A program made the position numbers and the translations under genes. Under the pieces are notes generated by a model. It saw nothing but the letters and a program-made list of their open reading frames with translations. It did not search any database and had not been told where the DNA came from. DNA of 64,000 bases from Terriglobia bacterium (GTDB lineage: Bacteria; Acidobacteriota; UBA6911), in NCBI GenBank assembly GCA_020072565.1, contig JAIQGI010000034.1, positions 36,326-100,325 of the forward strand, given 5' to 3'. Every line of letters starts with the position of its first letter. The stretch's first letter is position 1. Of the stretch, positions 42,230 through 51,399 are shown piece by piece.

Positions 42230-43087
42230 TCAGGTCAGATATTTTTTCAGGAATGCGATCGTGCGGCTCCAGGCGAGAGTCGCTGCCGCCTTGTTGTAGC
42301 TCCCGGCGTTCGTGTCGTTATTGAAGGCGTGGTTTGCACCCTCGTACATGTTCAGTTCGTAAACTTTCTTGTTGGTCTTGAGCGCGGCTTCGTAGTCGGC
42401 GATGCCCGCGTTGATGCGCTGGTCGAGCGAGGCATACTGGAGCAGAAGCGGCGCCGTGATTTTCGGGACCTCCGCAGCGGGAAGTTGAGCGCCGTAATAT
42501 GGCACGCTGGCATTCAGCGAAGTTCCGGCAGCCGCGAGCCGGTTGGCCATGCCCCCGCCCCAACAGAAGCCCACGGCGCCGACTTTCCCCGTAGACTCCG
42601 CATGGCGTGCGAGAAAGGGCACTGCGGCGGCGAGGCGCGCGACGGTCTCGTCGGCATTCAGCGTGCGTATCATCTGGCTCGCCTTGGTGTCATCCGGAGG
42701 CGTGCCGCCCAGGGGCGACAGCAAGTCGGGAGCAAACGCAAGGAAACCCTCAACCGCCAGACGCCGTGCAACGTCCTGGATGTGCGGGTTGAGGCCGCGA
42801 TTCTCATGAATGACGATGACGGCCGGCCGCTTCTGGCCGCCTTTGAGCCGCGCCAGATAGCCGCTGATTTTTGTGCCGCCGGCTTCATATTCCACGCGCG
42901 CAATGGCCAGGCGGTCGTCGTTCTCGGAAATCATCTGCGCCTGGGCATAATTGGTCTCGAGCACCGGCATCAGCGCAAGCGCCGCCGCCGTTCCGCCCGC
43001 GAGCTGTGCGAGGCGATCAAGGAAACTCCGGCGGCTCATGTCCCCATTGGTGAATCGGTCGTAGAGCTCAACAATTTTCTGGTCCAT
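42230..43087 (-). CDS. Exported dienelactone-hydrolase-family protein
   Basis: 285 residues. The N-terminus MDQKIVELYDRFTNGDMSRRSFLDRLAQLAGG is a Tat-type signal with the RR pair at about 19-20, then an Ala/Leu stretch to about 50. The alpha/beta-hydrolase core has PAVIVIHENRGLNPHI, VGAVGFCWGGGMANRLA with a Cys nucleophile in GFCWGG, and YEGANHAFNNDT with the catalytic His. Cys as nucleophile plus NHAF identifies the dienelactone hydrolase family, whose members hydrolyse lactones and a range of esters. An exported form with Tat signal is common in soil bacteria; the substrate is not determinable. It lies 69 nt upstream of the tricorn gene on the same strand. Confidence 0.9.
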   Translation of the reverse strand: MDQKIVELYDRFTNGDMSRRSFLDRLAQLAGGTAAALALMPVLETNYAQAQMISENDDRLAIARVEYEAGGTKISGYLARLKGGQKRPAVIVIHENRGLNPHIQDVARRLAVEGFLAFAPDLLSPLGGTPPDDTKASQMIRTLNADETVARLAAAVPFLARHAESTGKVGAVGFCWGGGMANRLAAAGTSLNASVPYYGAQLPAAEVPKITAPLLLQYASLDQRINAGIADYEAALKTNKKVYELNMYEGANHAFNNDTNAGSYNKAAATLAWSRTIAFLKKYLT

Positions 43088-43203
43088 GTAATCCTGCCTT
43101 TTATGTTTATGTGAGGTGCAAAATCGTAGTCATCTATCTCTAGCGCGAGAGCGAGGCGGAAACAAGAACAAAAACAGGTACTGGGAGTACGGTGCGACGT
43201 AGA

Positions 43204-43285
43204 CCTCAACCCAGAGCGCGGAGGATGCCTGCGGGTGTCGATTTTGTCGTATTCCTCTGCGGTCTCCACGCCCTCTGCGTTGAGG
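43204..43285. repeat. Dispersed CGCAGAG-type hairpin repeat, copy 6
   Basis: CCTCAACCCAGAGCGCGGAG and the inverted ending CCACGCCCTCTGCGTTGAGG are both well preserved. It lies between the divergent hydrolase and radical SAM genes. Confidence 0.7.
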
Positions 43286-43376
43286 TTTTTTGCTATCGGC
43301 TATGCAGCCATGGGGGTCTCCATGGTTGAATTTAAGACCGGAATGTATACCATCTCCCATAGTGGAGGATGAACCG

Positions 43377-44639
43377 GTGATCAAGGCTTCGCGCGAATTT
43401 CAGGTTTTTGCCAAGCCGATGGGCGCGATCTGCAACCTGGATTGCCGTTATTGCTATTACCTGAAAAAGGAGCACCTCTACCCTGCGGGTGAGTCCTTCC
43501 GGATGCCCGACGGGCTTCTGGAGGACTACATCGTCCAACACATCGAGGCGTCTCCCGGTCCGGTAATCAGCTTTTCCTGGCACGGCGGCGAGCCGACCGT
43601 TCTGGGATTGGACTACTTCCGCAGGATCGTCGCGCTGCAGCGCAAGCACAGGCCCCCTGACCGGCGTATCACCAATGGCATGCAGACCAACGGGATCCTC
43701 CTCGATGAGGAATGGTGCCGGTTTCTCGCCACAGAGGGCTTTGGCATCGGCCTGAGCCTGGACGGCCCGCGGGAGATGCACGACCGATACCGCGTGACCC
43801 GGGGCGGGAAGCCGTCGCACAGGCAGACGCTGCGCGCGTTCAGGCTTTTGCGCCGGCACCAGATCACGTGCGACATCCTTTGTGTGGTGAATGACTGCAA
43901 CGTCCATTACCCCACTCAGGTGTACCGGTTCTTCAAGGAGATTGGAGGCCAATACATCGGATTCCTTCCTGTGGTTGAGCAGCGCCCGGATGCCGAGGGT
44001 GGAGTGAGCCCCCACACAGTGCCGGCGGAGGCCTATGGCACGTTTCTCTGCACGATCTTCGACGAGTGGATGCGACAGGATGTTGGACGCATTACGGTGC
44101 AGCTGTTCGAAGAAGCGACCAGGCCGGCCCGGGGCCTGGATCATTCATTGTGCATTTTTCGGGAGACCTGCGGTGAAATCCCGGTTCTCGAACACAACGG
44201 CGATTTCTTTAGCTGTGATCACTTCGTCGACCCGCAGCATCGACTGGGGAACATCCGCGAAACCTCTCTGGTCGAACTGCTCGAGAGCCCGGCGCAGAGG
44301 AGTTTCGGCCAGGCCAAAAAAGATGCGCTGCCCCGCTATTGTCAGGTGTGCGCGGTCCGGCCCATGTGCAACGGCGGCTGCCCGAAAGACCGGTTCCTCG
44401 TCACTCCGGACGGGGAAGCCGGACTGAACTATTTATGTGCGGGATTGAAACGCTTTTTCACGCATAGCCTGCCCTACCTGATCAGGCTGGCGTCTCTTGA
44501 GCGCGACGGGCGGCCACACGAACCGCTGACGCAACTGGCACGGGCAACGGTCGCGCAGCGCTACCCCGACGCGGGCCGCAACGACCCTTGCCCCTGTGGC
44601 AGCGGCCGCAAATACAAGAAATGCTGCCTCACCCGGTAA
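43377..44639 (+). CDS. Anaerobic sulfatase-maturating radical SAM/SPASM enzyme with C-terminal SEC-C motif
   Basis: 420 residues from GTG 43377, with GGAGG 8 nt upstream; an ATG at 43290 would run through repeat DNA. GAICNLDCRYCYYLKK gives the SAM cluster Cys19, Cys23 and Cys26. FSWHGGEPT is the GGE motif and CVVNDCNVHYP fits the anSME core. The SPASM region has CGEIPVLEHNGDFFSCDHF and CQVCAVRPMCNGGCPKDR for two auxiliary clusters. A SEC-C zinc motif (DPCPCGSGRKYKKCC) closes the protein, an addition found in many homologues. It should convert a sulfatase active-site Cys or Ser to formylglycine without oxygen. No sulfatase gene is in the window. Confidence 0.9.
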   Translation: MIKASREFQVFAKPMGAICNLDCRYCYYLKKEHLYPAGESFRMPDGLLEDYIVQHIEASPGPVISFSWHGGEPTVLGLDYFRRIVALQRKHRPPDRRITNGMQTNGILLDEEWCRFLATEGFGIGLSLDGPREMHDRYRVTRGGKPSHRQTLRAFRLLRRHQITCDILCVVNDCNVHYPTQVYRFFKEIGGQYIGFLPVVEQRPDAEGGVSPHTVPAEAYGTFLCTIFDEWMRQDVGRITVQLFEEATRPARGLDHSLCIFRETCGEIPVLEHNGDFFSCDHFVDPQHRLGNIRETSLVELLESPAQRSFGQAKKDALPRYCQVCAVRPMCNGGCPKDRFLVTPDGEAGLNYLCAGLKRFFTHSLPYLIRLASLERDGRPHEPLTQLARATVAQRYPDAGRNDPCPCGSGRKYKKCCLTR

Positions 44640-44654
44640 TCAAGACGAACAAGA

Positions 44655-44690
44655 CCTTTGCAGTTTCCGCGCCCTCCGGGTTGAGATTTT
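44655..44690. repeat. Dispersed CGCAGAG-type repeat, copy 7 (one arm)
   Basis: TTTGCAGTTTCCGCGCCCTC then CGGGTTGAG matches the right arm of copies 1 and 6. It falls in the short gap between two convergent genes. Confidence 0.5.
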
Positions 44691-44723
44691 TTGCCGGCGA
44701 CTACTCCGCGACGCGGGGCTTCA

Positions 44724-45992
44724 TCACGCGGAATTCTTGGCGACTCTGGCCAGGTCGCGCGCGCGGGTCTCGGGTAGGGTCCACACCCAGGTTGCCGTCG
44801 AGAGAGCCAGGACGATCGGCACGCCAAGTCCACCCTTGAGACCATAGGATGCGACGAACATGCTGACAACGATGGGCGCAAAGAACTGGACGCCTCGGGC
44901 GCAGTTGTATGCAGCACCCATGGCGAAGTTCCGGATCTCGGTGGGGAACAGCTCCGCGAGGAGCGCGCCGAATCCCGCGGTGCAACCCGATCCCAGGCCG
45001 AGAGCGAACATCATGCTCCAAAACAGCAACGGATAAGGCAGCACCGCTTCCCAGTGAAATGCGAGCGGATACAGTGCCGCTGCTGTCAGGAGGGAATAAA
45101 CGGTGAAGGCCCGGCGCCGGCCGTAGCGGTCGGACGCGAGACCGAATGCCATCATGCCCAGGAGCTGCCCCAGTTGAGCGGTCAGAATCCACAACGTCGA
45201 CCGGCCGATCGTCTGGTGCAGCTGGTTCTGGAGGAATTTCGGCAGCCAGGTGTAGCAGGTCCAATAGGTCCCCAGCTTGAAAACTCCGAGAATCCACGCC
45301 TTGATGAGCGGGCTCACCAGGTGCAGGCGGGCAATCCGTCCCATCGCAGCCAGCGGGGACAGGCTCTCCTCCTTCTGTTTGTTCCACAGAGACGATTCAG
45401 GCAAATGCTGGCGCACGATGAGTGCGATACCGGCGGAAGCAGAGGAGATCAAAAACACGGCGCGCCATCCGATGAGAGGCGCCACAAGCAGTCCTGCCGT
45501 GGCGGCCAGTGCAACCCCGACCGGCTCGCCCGCCTGGAGAAGCGCCGATGCCCGGCCTCTCATGCGCTGAGGTGAGGATTCCGCCAGAAGCGCATGTCCC
45601 ACGGCCCATTCTCCGCCTACGCCGAGCCCGGTCAGAACCCGGAACGCCAACAGGCTGAACGGACCCGTTGCGAATGCAGTCAGTGCCGTCCCCAGGGAAT
45701 ACAGGAGGATGGTCCAGGTCATGATCCGCTTCCGGCCGAACAGGTCGGAGAGATAGCCAAACATGATGCCGCCAACTCCTGACCCGCCCAGCGCAACGCC
45801 GAGCAGGACCGCTTGCTGCGATTCGCCCAGGTGCAACTCTTGCCCGATCGGAATGAGCAGAAACGAGAACAGGACCAGGTCATAGAAGTCGAACATCCAT
45901 CCGGCGAACGAAATCAGCCAGATGCGGATCGGAAAGCGTTGCGGGCTGTCCGTGCCGACTTCTCGTGCAGTCGCGGCAGAAGCCGTTACCAT
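44724..45992 (-). CDS. MFS transporter (sugar/organic-acid:H+ symporter type)
   Basis: 422 residues with about twelve membrane helices. FAGWMFDFYDLVLFSFLLIP matches helix 1 of acid:H+ symporters and sialate/sugar-acid carriers (the DxxD/DFYD motif). FGYLSDLFGRKRIM and ASDRYGRRRAF are the paired loop 2-3 and 8-9 MFS motifs. RVLTGLGVGGEWAVGHALLAE is the helix 4-5 signature. It imports a small solute, probably an organic or aromatic acid or a sugar acid. Its gene is convergent with the radical SAM gene and has no metabolic partner beside it, so the substrate stays open. Confidence 0.9.
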   Translation of the reverse strand: MVTASAATAREVGTDSPQRFPIRIWLISFAGWMFDFYDLVLFSFLLIPIGQELHLGESQQAVLLGVALGGSGVGGIMFGYLSDLFGRKRIMTWTILLYSLGTALTAFATGPFSLLAFRVLTGLGVGGEWAVGHALLAESSPQRMRGRASALLQAGEPVGVALAATAGLLVAPLIGWRAVFLISSASAGIALIVRQHLPESSLWNKQKEESLSPLAAMGRIARLHLVSPLIKAWILGVFKLGTYWTCYTWLPKFLQNQLHQTIGRSTLWILTAQLGQLLGMMAFGLASDRYGRRRAFTVYSLLTAAALYPLAFHWEAVLPYPLLFWSMMFALGLGSGCTAGFGALLAELFPTEIRNFAMGAAYNCARGVQFFAPIVVSMFVASYGLKGGLGVPIVLALSTATWVWTLPETRARDLARVAKNSA

Positions 45993-46065
45993 GTCAAACT
46001 CCCAATGGGGCTGTTGCTTTGGTTACCTTGACCAAAAAGACTTGATGCCGAGGCCGCCGGGGCGG

Positions 46066-46150
46066 GCAGAGAGCGTAGAGCACCTACAGCCTCAGCTACG
46101 TACTCTCTTCTCCCCTCTGCGTCCGCTGCGTTGATCTTTTGCTTTTCCAT
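46066..46150. repeat. Dispersed CGCAGAG-type hairpin repeat, copy 8
   Basis: GGGCAGAGAGCGTAGAGCAC and CCCCTCTGCGTCCGCTGCG then TTGATCTTTTGC form degenerate arms. Confidence 0.5.
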
Positions 46151-46529
46151 AGAATTTCCGGAGCAGGATCCCGTTTGGATCAACGATCGCTGATGCGCGA
46201 GCGCCGAGAATACCACAAAGCAGGGCCACGCTCCTAGGAAGGGAGAGTGTCGGAAAGCCTTACGATCACTCTACCTGAATATCCGGAACAATAACCCCTG
46301 AAATATCAAGCACACCCCGACACGAACAGCAATTTTCACGAGGAATCGACTGTCGGCCCTCTTTACACTCTGGCCCGGTGAGCCCCTGTGTCCAATCGTG
46401 ACACTCCCCTTTCAGCCAGAATGTTGGCCCGGCTATCCTCGGCAAGCATTAGTCTTACAGAAGCTGCTCCTGCCTCGACCCTGCCTCGCATGCTTCTGGT
46501 TCGAATATTGCTCTTTGATTAGCAGGCTG

Positions 46530-46775
46530 TGCCTGACCAGTTCCTGTACCCGCGTCGCTCCTCGCGGGTACTGGCTGTTACGTACTCGACCCGGTGGCAT
46601 GGTGCTTTGCAAGAGACGAGGCGCGTGCTCCCCGCCTGATGGGCAGCGAGAGCTGCTTCTGTTGCAGGCGGGGGACACGTGAAACTGACGAAGAATTTGA
46701 GGGCGGGCGGAGGACAGTATGCCTCGCTCGCCCACAACGGCACTCTCAGGAAGTCGCTGCGAGTGCCGTTTTTTT
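46530..46775 (+). ncRNA. Candidate structured RNA (three hairpins ending in an intrinsic terminator)
   Basis: Hairpin 1: GTACCCGCG (46546-46554) pairs with CGCGGGTAC (46563-46571), 9 bp. Hairpin 2: CCCCGCCTG (46630-46638) pairs with CAGGCGGGG (46665-46673), 9 bp, and inside it GCAGC-GAGA-GCTGC is a 5-bp helix with a GNRA tetraloop. Hairpin 3 is the terminator. No protein fits the same stretch. I see no match to RNase P, tmRNA, 6S or SRP RNA core motifs. The 5' end is unknown; the start given is only the first helix. Confidence 0.4.
46737..46775 (+). terminator. Intrinsic terminator, 9-bp stem and T7
   Basis: ACGGCACTC (46737-46745) pairs exactly with GAGTGCCGT (46761-46769), followed by a T-run to 46775. 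No coding gene on this strand ends nearby, so it implies a transcript upstream. Confidence 0.75.
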
Positions 46776-46859
46776 GTGCACGGATCTCCGACAGCATTCA
46801 ATGCCTGAATTCCGGGATGATGTTCATCGCCCCGGTTGATCCCAAGACGAGCAGAAGGT

Positions 46860-47153
46860 CTATGATCCCAGCACGTGAGAGATCATGCCCGAGATCTTGT
46901 TTATGACAACGGCGGCCAGGCTGATGCGGGCGTAAAAGAGGTCAGGCTGATGCGGCGGCGCAAAGGGGAGAGGAAGCTGCAGAGAAACTCCAGCCTGGGA
47001 TGCCCGGGCGCGGGAGTGTTCGACTTCGAGTTCTCTGGGTTCCTGGATCGGATCTTTCAGCTTGTTTGCTCCCTGAATAAACAAAATTCCCAGAGTCAAT
47101 AGAACAAGGTAAACTGTAATTCCGAACACCCACCACATTTTCTTGCCATTCAC
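46860..47153 (-). CDS. Small single-pass membrane protein, unrecognised
   Basis: 97 residues from GTG 47153, or 92 from ATG 47138. MWWVFGITVYLVLLTLGILFI is a clear membrane helix at about 6-26, followed by a charged stretch with KDPIQEPRELEVEH. The C-terminal half is Pro/Leu-rich and not informative. No family is recognised and the ribosome site is weak. The sharply defined N-terminal helix is the main reason to call it. The C-terminus could be frame noise. Confidence 0.45.
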   Translation of the reverse strand: MNGKKMWWVFGITVYLVLLTLGILFIQGANKLKDPIQEPRELEVEHSRARASQAGVSLQLPLPFAPPHQPDLFYARISLAAVVINKISGMISHVLGS

Positions 47154-47379
47154 CTGGAAATCGTCTCGGATTCGCGATTTATCCAGGAACCCCTCGAGAA
47201 GGGATCCGCCACCCGAACCAACCTAATTCTGCGCCTCGGCTGCTCTGCGGGTCAAGGAGGGCCACGGTGGGTGAAAGGGTGTTCGACGACAAAGGAGCCA
47301 GCTTCTACTGATAGTTGGAGGCATGGATGCCGATAAACAAAGTTAGGGCTGGGTGATTTTCCGGATGCTGAGGAAATCA

Positions 47380-47844
47380 ATGCGAGGAACCAGAACCCTT
47401 TGCCTTTCGGTGCTTTTGGTCCTTGTGCCGGCGGCGATTCCCGCACAGGATGTCACTGCCCTTGTCTGCAAACTGTCCGATAAGGTCGAGCGTTTGTTGT
47501 TGCAGAGGGAAGCAGGCTGGAAACTGGTAAAAGAGGTCCCGGATTCCTGGTCGGCTGTTCAGAAATGGAGGTCGGGTAAGGATGAGTCAATCCTCACGAT
47601 CTATTACCTGTCCTCTTCTCCAGAAGCCGGCAGGCTATTGAAAATGGTGAGAGAGACCATTGAGCCTTCGGGGGGTGGCAAGCTGGAGGGCCTGGGTGAT
47701 GAGGCATATCGATGGAAATACAACGACAACCGCGGGAGCGTTCGTTTCAGAAAAGATAACCTGGTAATCATCGTAGATGCCACTTCTCTTGACCTTGCCG
47801 ACCGCTTCGCCCGGCACATAATCACAGCCATCGCAGTCAAGTGA
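47380..47844 (+). CDS. Small secreted protein, unrecognised
   Basis: 154 residues from ATG 47380 (MRGTRTLCLSVLLVLVPAAIPAQ), with GAGGAAATCA before it; in-frame starts at 47353 and 47365 only lengthen the signal peptide. The mature chain (about 23-154) includes DKVERLLLQREAGWKLVKEV, SILTIYYLSSSPEAGRLL, LEGLGDEAYRWKYNDNRGS and VRFRKDNLVIIVDATS. This resembles the small periplasmic proteins that test a yes/no numeric condition on a sample, but I cannot name a family. The secreted nature is well supported; the function is unknown. Confidence 0.75.
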   Translation: MRGTRTLCLSVLLVLVPAAIPAQDVTALVCKLSDKVERLLLQREAGWKLVKEVPDSWSAVQKWRSGKDESILTIYYLSSSPEAGRLLKMVRETIEPSGGGKLEGLGDEAYRWKYNDNRGSVRFRKDNLVIIVDATSLDLADRFARHIITAIAVK

Positions 47845-48087
47845 GCCGGGGCATGGCGCAAGAGCCACTCCGGGCAATACCGACGGCGCAACTCCATTCG
47901 CGCAGATCAATGGTGGCTTTCTTTTTACCGCAAGCGGGGCCCTTTTCCCTTAATTGATCGTCTCCCAGGATATGATACAGTTTTGTTATGGGCTCTCCCG
48001 GCGCCGCCGGCCGGAAGAGATCGAGCGATGAAATTCCAGGCGTAACCATCTGTGCTTCGGACATTGTTCCGGCGGTGAGAGGAAGCT

Positions 48088-48312
48088 ATGACGGAAGCCG
48101 AATTGAAGCGCCTCAAGGGCCGTGTTGAGGAATTTCTGATCCCCAGGGATGTCAAAGCGCTCTTCGGGTACATCGAAAATCTCAACCGTAGCCTCCAGGA
48201 AGTGACCGAACTTTTGGCCGGGCATTACGGCGGACTGGATATGTCCGATGTTCGGCACAGGACCTTCGAGAGCATTAAGCGGGCTTGCGTTCTATTAGGA
48301 ACTATCGCATAG
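48088..48312 (+). CDS. Small helical soluble protein, unrecognised
   Basis: 74 residues from ATG 48088, preceded by GAGAGGAAGCT. It is almost wholly helical and charged: MTEAELKRLKGRVEEFLIP, then DVKALFGYIENLNRSLQEV and a C-terminal helix. Codon use is like its neighbours. No motif is recognised. The good ribosome site and amphipathic pattern favour a real gene. Confidence 0.6.
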   Translation: MTEAELKRLKGRVEEFLIPRDVKALFGYIENLNRSLQEVTELLAGHYGGLDMSDVRHRTFESIKRACVLLGTIA

Positions 48313-48973
48313 CCCCTCCAATCTCAAGGAGTCGCGCCATTGCGGGGAGATCTCCCACTTGAACTCCGTTCGCTGCATGATTCATCTTCATGAGGGCCGG
48401 CCTGGTGTGGCATGGTTAGACCTGCTGTTGAGTTGAGGTGAAGAGGAGGAATCTGTCTGGATCGAGAGGAGGCGCCTTGCGGTTTTTGGCGGCTTCGTCG
48501 CAGGCCCGTAGGATTGGTTGCCCCTTCGAACATCCGCCCACATGAGTCCCCCGGAACAGGATCGGATCGCGCTTATAGGCCGGCTGGAATCTTCCGGGAA
48601 CGCTCCAGTGCGACGGCTCCTTAGCCCGGATGAATCATCAATGTGCGACCAAAATGCACTTTTAGACGCGGAAATGCGCTGACCGACGCCGACCGTTCGG
48701 TCCTGGTCGGCGTGCAGGAGCTTGTGCCGAGCCGCAGGACGGCAAAAGCTCCTGCCTGCCTTTAGCCACGTCCAATCTTGTTGTTTTTCGCGCGCGTGCG
48801 GTTCTGCTTCATGAACCATTCAAGTTAGGCCGTGATTCTGAAGTCGCGTTTGGCTGGCCCTCCCTCTCCAGCGTCGGATCGCCGAGTTTAAGGCGATGGG
48901 ACGCATTTCGGAGGTCCGGGCCAGACCTGTCGAGCGGCGAAACATGTATGATCGAAGTCAAAAGGGAGGCGTC
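48313..48973. other. Intergenic region without a credible gene
   Basis: A 143-codon frame on the minus strand (48388-48819) is Ser/Arg-rich without domain or start signal, and I discount it. Imperfect complementarity between GAGCTTGTGCCGAGCC and GGCAAAAGCTCC near 48718-48755 is too weak to call. Confidence 0.45.
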
Positions 48974-49456
48974 ATGGCAAGACAGGAAGTTGGCCAGTTA
49001 TGTTGCAGGGTGTTGGGCATATATACGTTTATCCATGGGGTATCGGCTACCTCAGGCACGTTTCTCAGCCTCTCAATGATCCGTCAGGGAAGCACGTTTG
49101 CCCATATCCTGGGGCTTCTTCCGGCTTTTATACTGTTATCCTTCAGTGCGTATCTGTGGCTCTACGCTGGTGCCATTGCGTCCCGCATGTTTTCGGAGCC
49201 TGAATCGACGGAGAGTCTCTCGGGCAGCACAACGCAGGTCATCCAACGCGTTGCCTTTTCCGTGGCGGGAATACTGATTCTGAACAGCGCCATGCCCACA
49301 TTGGGGCAGACGATCGTGAACCTGTTAACCCAGACCAGGCAGGCTGCGCCCTATGTCGCGGTCTATGGTGTCGAATCTGCGATCAGGGTTGTCGTCGGCA
49401 TCTGGCTATTGTTGGGTTCAGCAAGCTTGCGCAAGCTTTTCAAAAAGGACTGGTAG
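48974..49456 (+). CDS. Four-helix membrane protein, unrecognised
   Basis: 160 residues from ATG 48974, with AAAGGGAGGCGTC upstream; the frame opens at 48896 without ribosome site. Membrane segments: VLGIYTFIHGVSATSGTFLSL, FAHILGLLPAFILLSFSAYLWLY, VAFSVAGILILNSAMPTLG and SAIRVVVGIWLLLGSASL. The ends are soluble and it finishes in a Lys-rich KLFKKDW, suggesting a cytoplasmic C-terminus. No family is recognised. The convergent neighbour ends 39 nt away. Confidence 0.78.
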   Translation: MARQEVGQLCCRVLGIYTFIHGVSATSGTFLSLSMIRQGSTFAHILGLLPAFILLSFSAYLWLYAGAIASRMFSEPESTESLSGSTTQVIQRVAFSVAGILILNSAMPTLGQTIVNLLTQTRQAAPYVAVYGVESAIRVVVGIWLLLGSASLRKLFKKDW

Positions 49457-49495
49457 CAACTGAGAGCTTGGCTGGATCGAGTTCAGCCGGTACCT

Positions 49496-51148
49496 TTACT
49501 TCCCCTTAAGCACCGCGCGCACGAAGGCGGATCGTCCCTCTTCGACGACGACATCCTGGAAGATGCCCTTTGAACCCAGCTGGAGTTCCGTTGAAGTGGC
49601 GCCCGCCCTCGTTTGTCTCGTGATCTGGATTACGGCTTTACCTGGAGGCAAGTTGTTCAGGATGAATGAGCCGTCCTCGGAATGAACCCCGTATCCGGAC
49701 CGGCCGTCAAAAGAGGCATCCCCCGCCTCTCGAACATAGATATTGAAATCCTTGACAGGATTTCGATCCTCGTCGGTCACGATACCGATGATTTTCCCGC
49801 GCCCGAGCACGAGCACGACCTGTCTTTGATACCTCTCGATCCATTTGCTTTGCGTGATACCCTGGTTGGTGAGGAGCCCTTCGGCGTAGATCCTGAATGG
49901 ATACTGGACGGAATAATACTCGCCCTCAGTGGCCGCCGGATAGAGCACTATGTGGTCATCCTCCGTCTCGCCGACGGCTTTCATGCCATTGCGAACTTGC
50001 CCTTGTGCATCAAGGACCACGACGCTGAAAATCTGCGGTCGCTTGAGAAATACGTATTTCTCAGTGTCCATTCTCGTATCCAGTGTTTCTCTGTACGGCT
50101 CAAAGCCGTCGGCCTGAACCTGCAACAATGCCTCGCGTTGAGGCAGCGCCTCCAATGAAAAATTGCCCTGTGCGTCAGATTTGGCTGATGGGTACAACCA
50201 TGGACCTCCCAGCCAGAATCTGCCCATAACGGCCGGGTTGATTTTTGAGGGCGTCTGTATCGACACTGAAGCTGCGCTTACAGGGTTGCGCTCGACGTCG
50301 AGAACTCTTCCGGTCAGTCTTCGTACCTGCAGATACTCAGGGAGGGTGAGTTCCACATATACATCGCTGCCCCAATTAACGTGGATTGGTCCCAATACAG
50401 CCATCGGATGTGGAGGCCTTAGTGCAGAAATCCTGTCGATTTCCTGCACCCGTACCTCCTTTTCAAACCTTCCCCCGGCTCCGGTGTCCGTGCGGAACAT
50501 GGATGGCTCCTGGAAAACGATGATGTTCACACCCGGCTGCGGTTCGCCTGTTGAATTCCTCACTATCCCCCGAAGCACCGCTGCCTTGGTCAGTTGAATC
50601 GTTTTCTGCAGGCGGCCCGAACCGGTTTCTGCCTGGATCGTATCCTCGCATTTAAAGTATCCGGGGCACTCTGCCCGAAGCATGTAGTTGCCGGGGTCGA
50701 CCAGCAGGCGTATGTAGCCGCCTGCACCGATCTCTCTTGATAGCGCTGCGGATTTGGGAGGCAGCCCAGCAAGGGTGACCCAGCCGGCGGTGACCGGTTG
50801 TTGGGAGTCCCGGTCCAGGATGCGTATTTCTACACTCACCCGGTCAGCGACGGCAATATGCGGTCCCATTTGGGAACCGGCAGTCCGAACCGGGACAGGC
50901 GCCATGGATGGGCGGAGGGCGCCCGGCAACGCCGCCGAAGCCGGCTGTATCTCCGCTGAGGCATCTGCAGGTGGGCCTATCTCACCGGATCGGGTGCGGG
51001 GCTGCTGCGGCCTTGCACTTTCTGTCGGCGTGCCTGGTACTCCGGCTCTTTCCCTGGATCGCCACAGCGCCGATGCAAGACAGAGGATTACTATGGCAGA
51101 AAGCAGCCCATACCTCGTCAACCTGGAGACCGGCATGAATTTCGTCAT
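49496..51148 (-). CDS. Secreted or anchored protein with carboxypeptidase-regulatory-like repeats
   Basis: 550 residues. Signal anchor 10-29 (YGLLSAIVILCLASALW), then a Pro/Ala/Ser-rich spacer to about 95. At least four beta-sandwich units of the CarboxypepD_reg/SdrD-B type follow: VLRGIVRNSTGEPQPGVNII, RLTGRVLDVERNPVSAASVS, FSVVVLDAQGQVRNG and IIGIVTDEDRNPVKDFNIYV. LPPGKAVIQITR and ALPQREALLQVQADGFEPY are the usual strand endings. Such repeats act as structural or binding modules in envelope proteins, often with TonB-dependent receptors. No enzyme domain is seen. Confidence 0.82.
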   Translation of the reverse strand: MTKFMPVSRLTRYGLLSAIVILCLASALWRSRERAGVPGTPTESARPQQPRTRSGEIGPPADASAEIQPASAALPGALRPSMAPVPVRTAGSQMGPHIAVADRVSVEIRILDRDSQQPVTAGWVTLAGLPPKSAALSREIGAGGYIRLLVDPGNYMLRAECPGYFKCEDTIQAETGSGRLQKTIQLTKAAVLRGIVRNSTGEPQPGVNIIVFQEPSMFRTDTGAGGRFEKEVRVQEIDRISALRPPHPMAVLGPIHVNWGSDVYVELTLPEYLQVRRLTGRVLDVERNPVSAASVSIQTPSKINPAVMGRFWLGGPWLYPSAKSDAQGNFSLEALPQREALLQVQADGFEPYRETLDTRMDTEKYVFLKRPQIFSVVVLDAQGQVRNGMKAVGETEDDHIVLYPAATEGEYYSVQYPFRIYAEGLLTNQGITQSKWIERYQRQVVLVLGRGKIIGIVTDEDRNPVKDFNIYVREAGDASFDGRSGYGVHSEDGSFILNNLPPGKAVIQITRQTRAGATSTELQLGSKGIFQDVVVEEGRSAFVRAVLKGK

Positions 51149-51353
51149 TTCGGTTCAACCGCGACCAACGGCGAGGTGTCAACGCGATCAGGACCAGACG
51201 GTCTGCTCAGAGCCAGGTTGCTCCAATTCCTGGCATAAGTCGATTCGCATCTCCTGCCGCGGGCGGCACCTGGCGACAGGCGCAGACGGACTTCATGCGA
51301 ATCCCTATGAATATACGCAGATTGTAGACTCCTGGACGAGAAAAAGGAGGGGA

Positions 51354-51399
51354 TTGGCTCCTCAGGTAGGGCTCGAACCTACAGGCCTTCGGTTAACAG
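51354..51399. repeat. Distal attachment-site copy (tRNA-Asn 3' half)
   Basis: It reads from the anticodon region to the CCA end of the tRNA gene at 59968-60042, on the same strand. Differences are at three positions (the 18th, 31st and 32nd). The T-arm stem GTAGG/CCTAC is intact. The 5' half of the tRNA is absent, so it is not a functional tRNA. Confidence 0.8.

Larger units (their letters stand above)
45993..46859. other. Intergenic region with repeat, candidate RNA and terminator
   Basis: Frames such as 46398-46682 (+) and 46433-46801 (-) have no domain, no ribosome site and odd composition. The features I can support are the repeat at 46066, the strong hairpins from 46530 and the terminator at 46737. 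Confidence 0.55.

Noticed and set aside
46398..46682. 94-codon plus-strand frame as a gene
   Set aside because: Composition is Cys/Leu/Arg noise, there is no ribosome site, and it overlaps strong RNA hairpins.
46530..46775. RNase P RNA or tmRNA
   Set aside because: The conserved GAGGAAAGTCC and ACAGAA-type RNase P boxes and a tRNA-like tmRNA end are not found on either strand.
48388..48819. 143-codon minus-strand frame as a gene
   Set aside because: Ser/Arg-rich with no domain, weak start context and no partner.
51354..51399. Second functional tRNA-Asn
   Set aside because: Only the 3' half is present; D-arm and 5' acceptor strand are missing.
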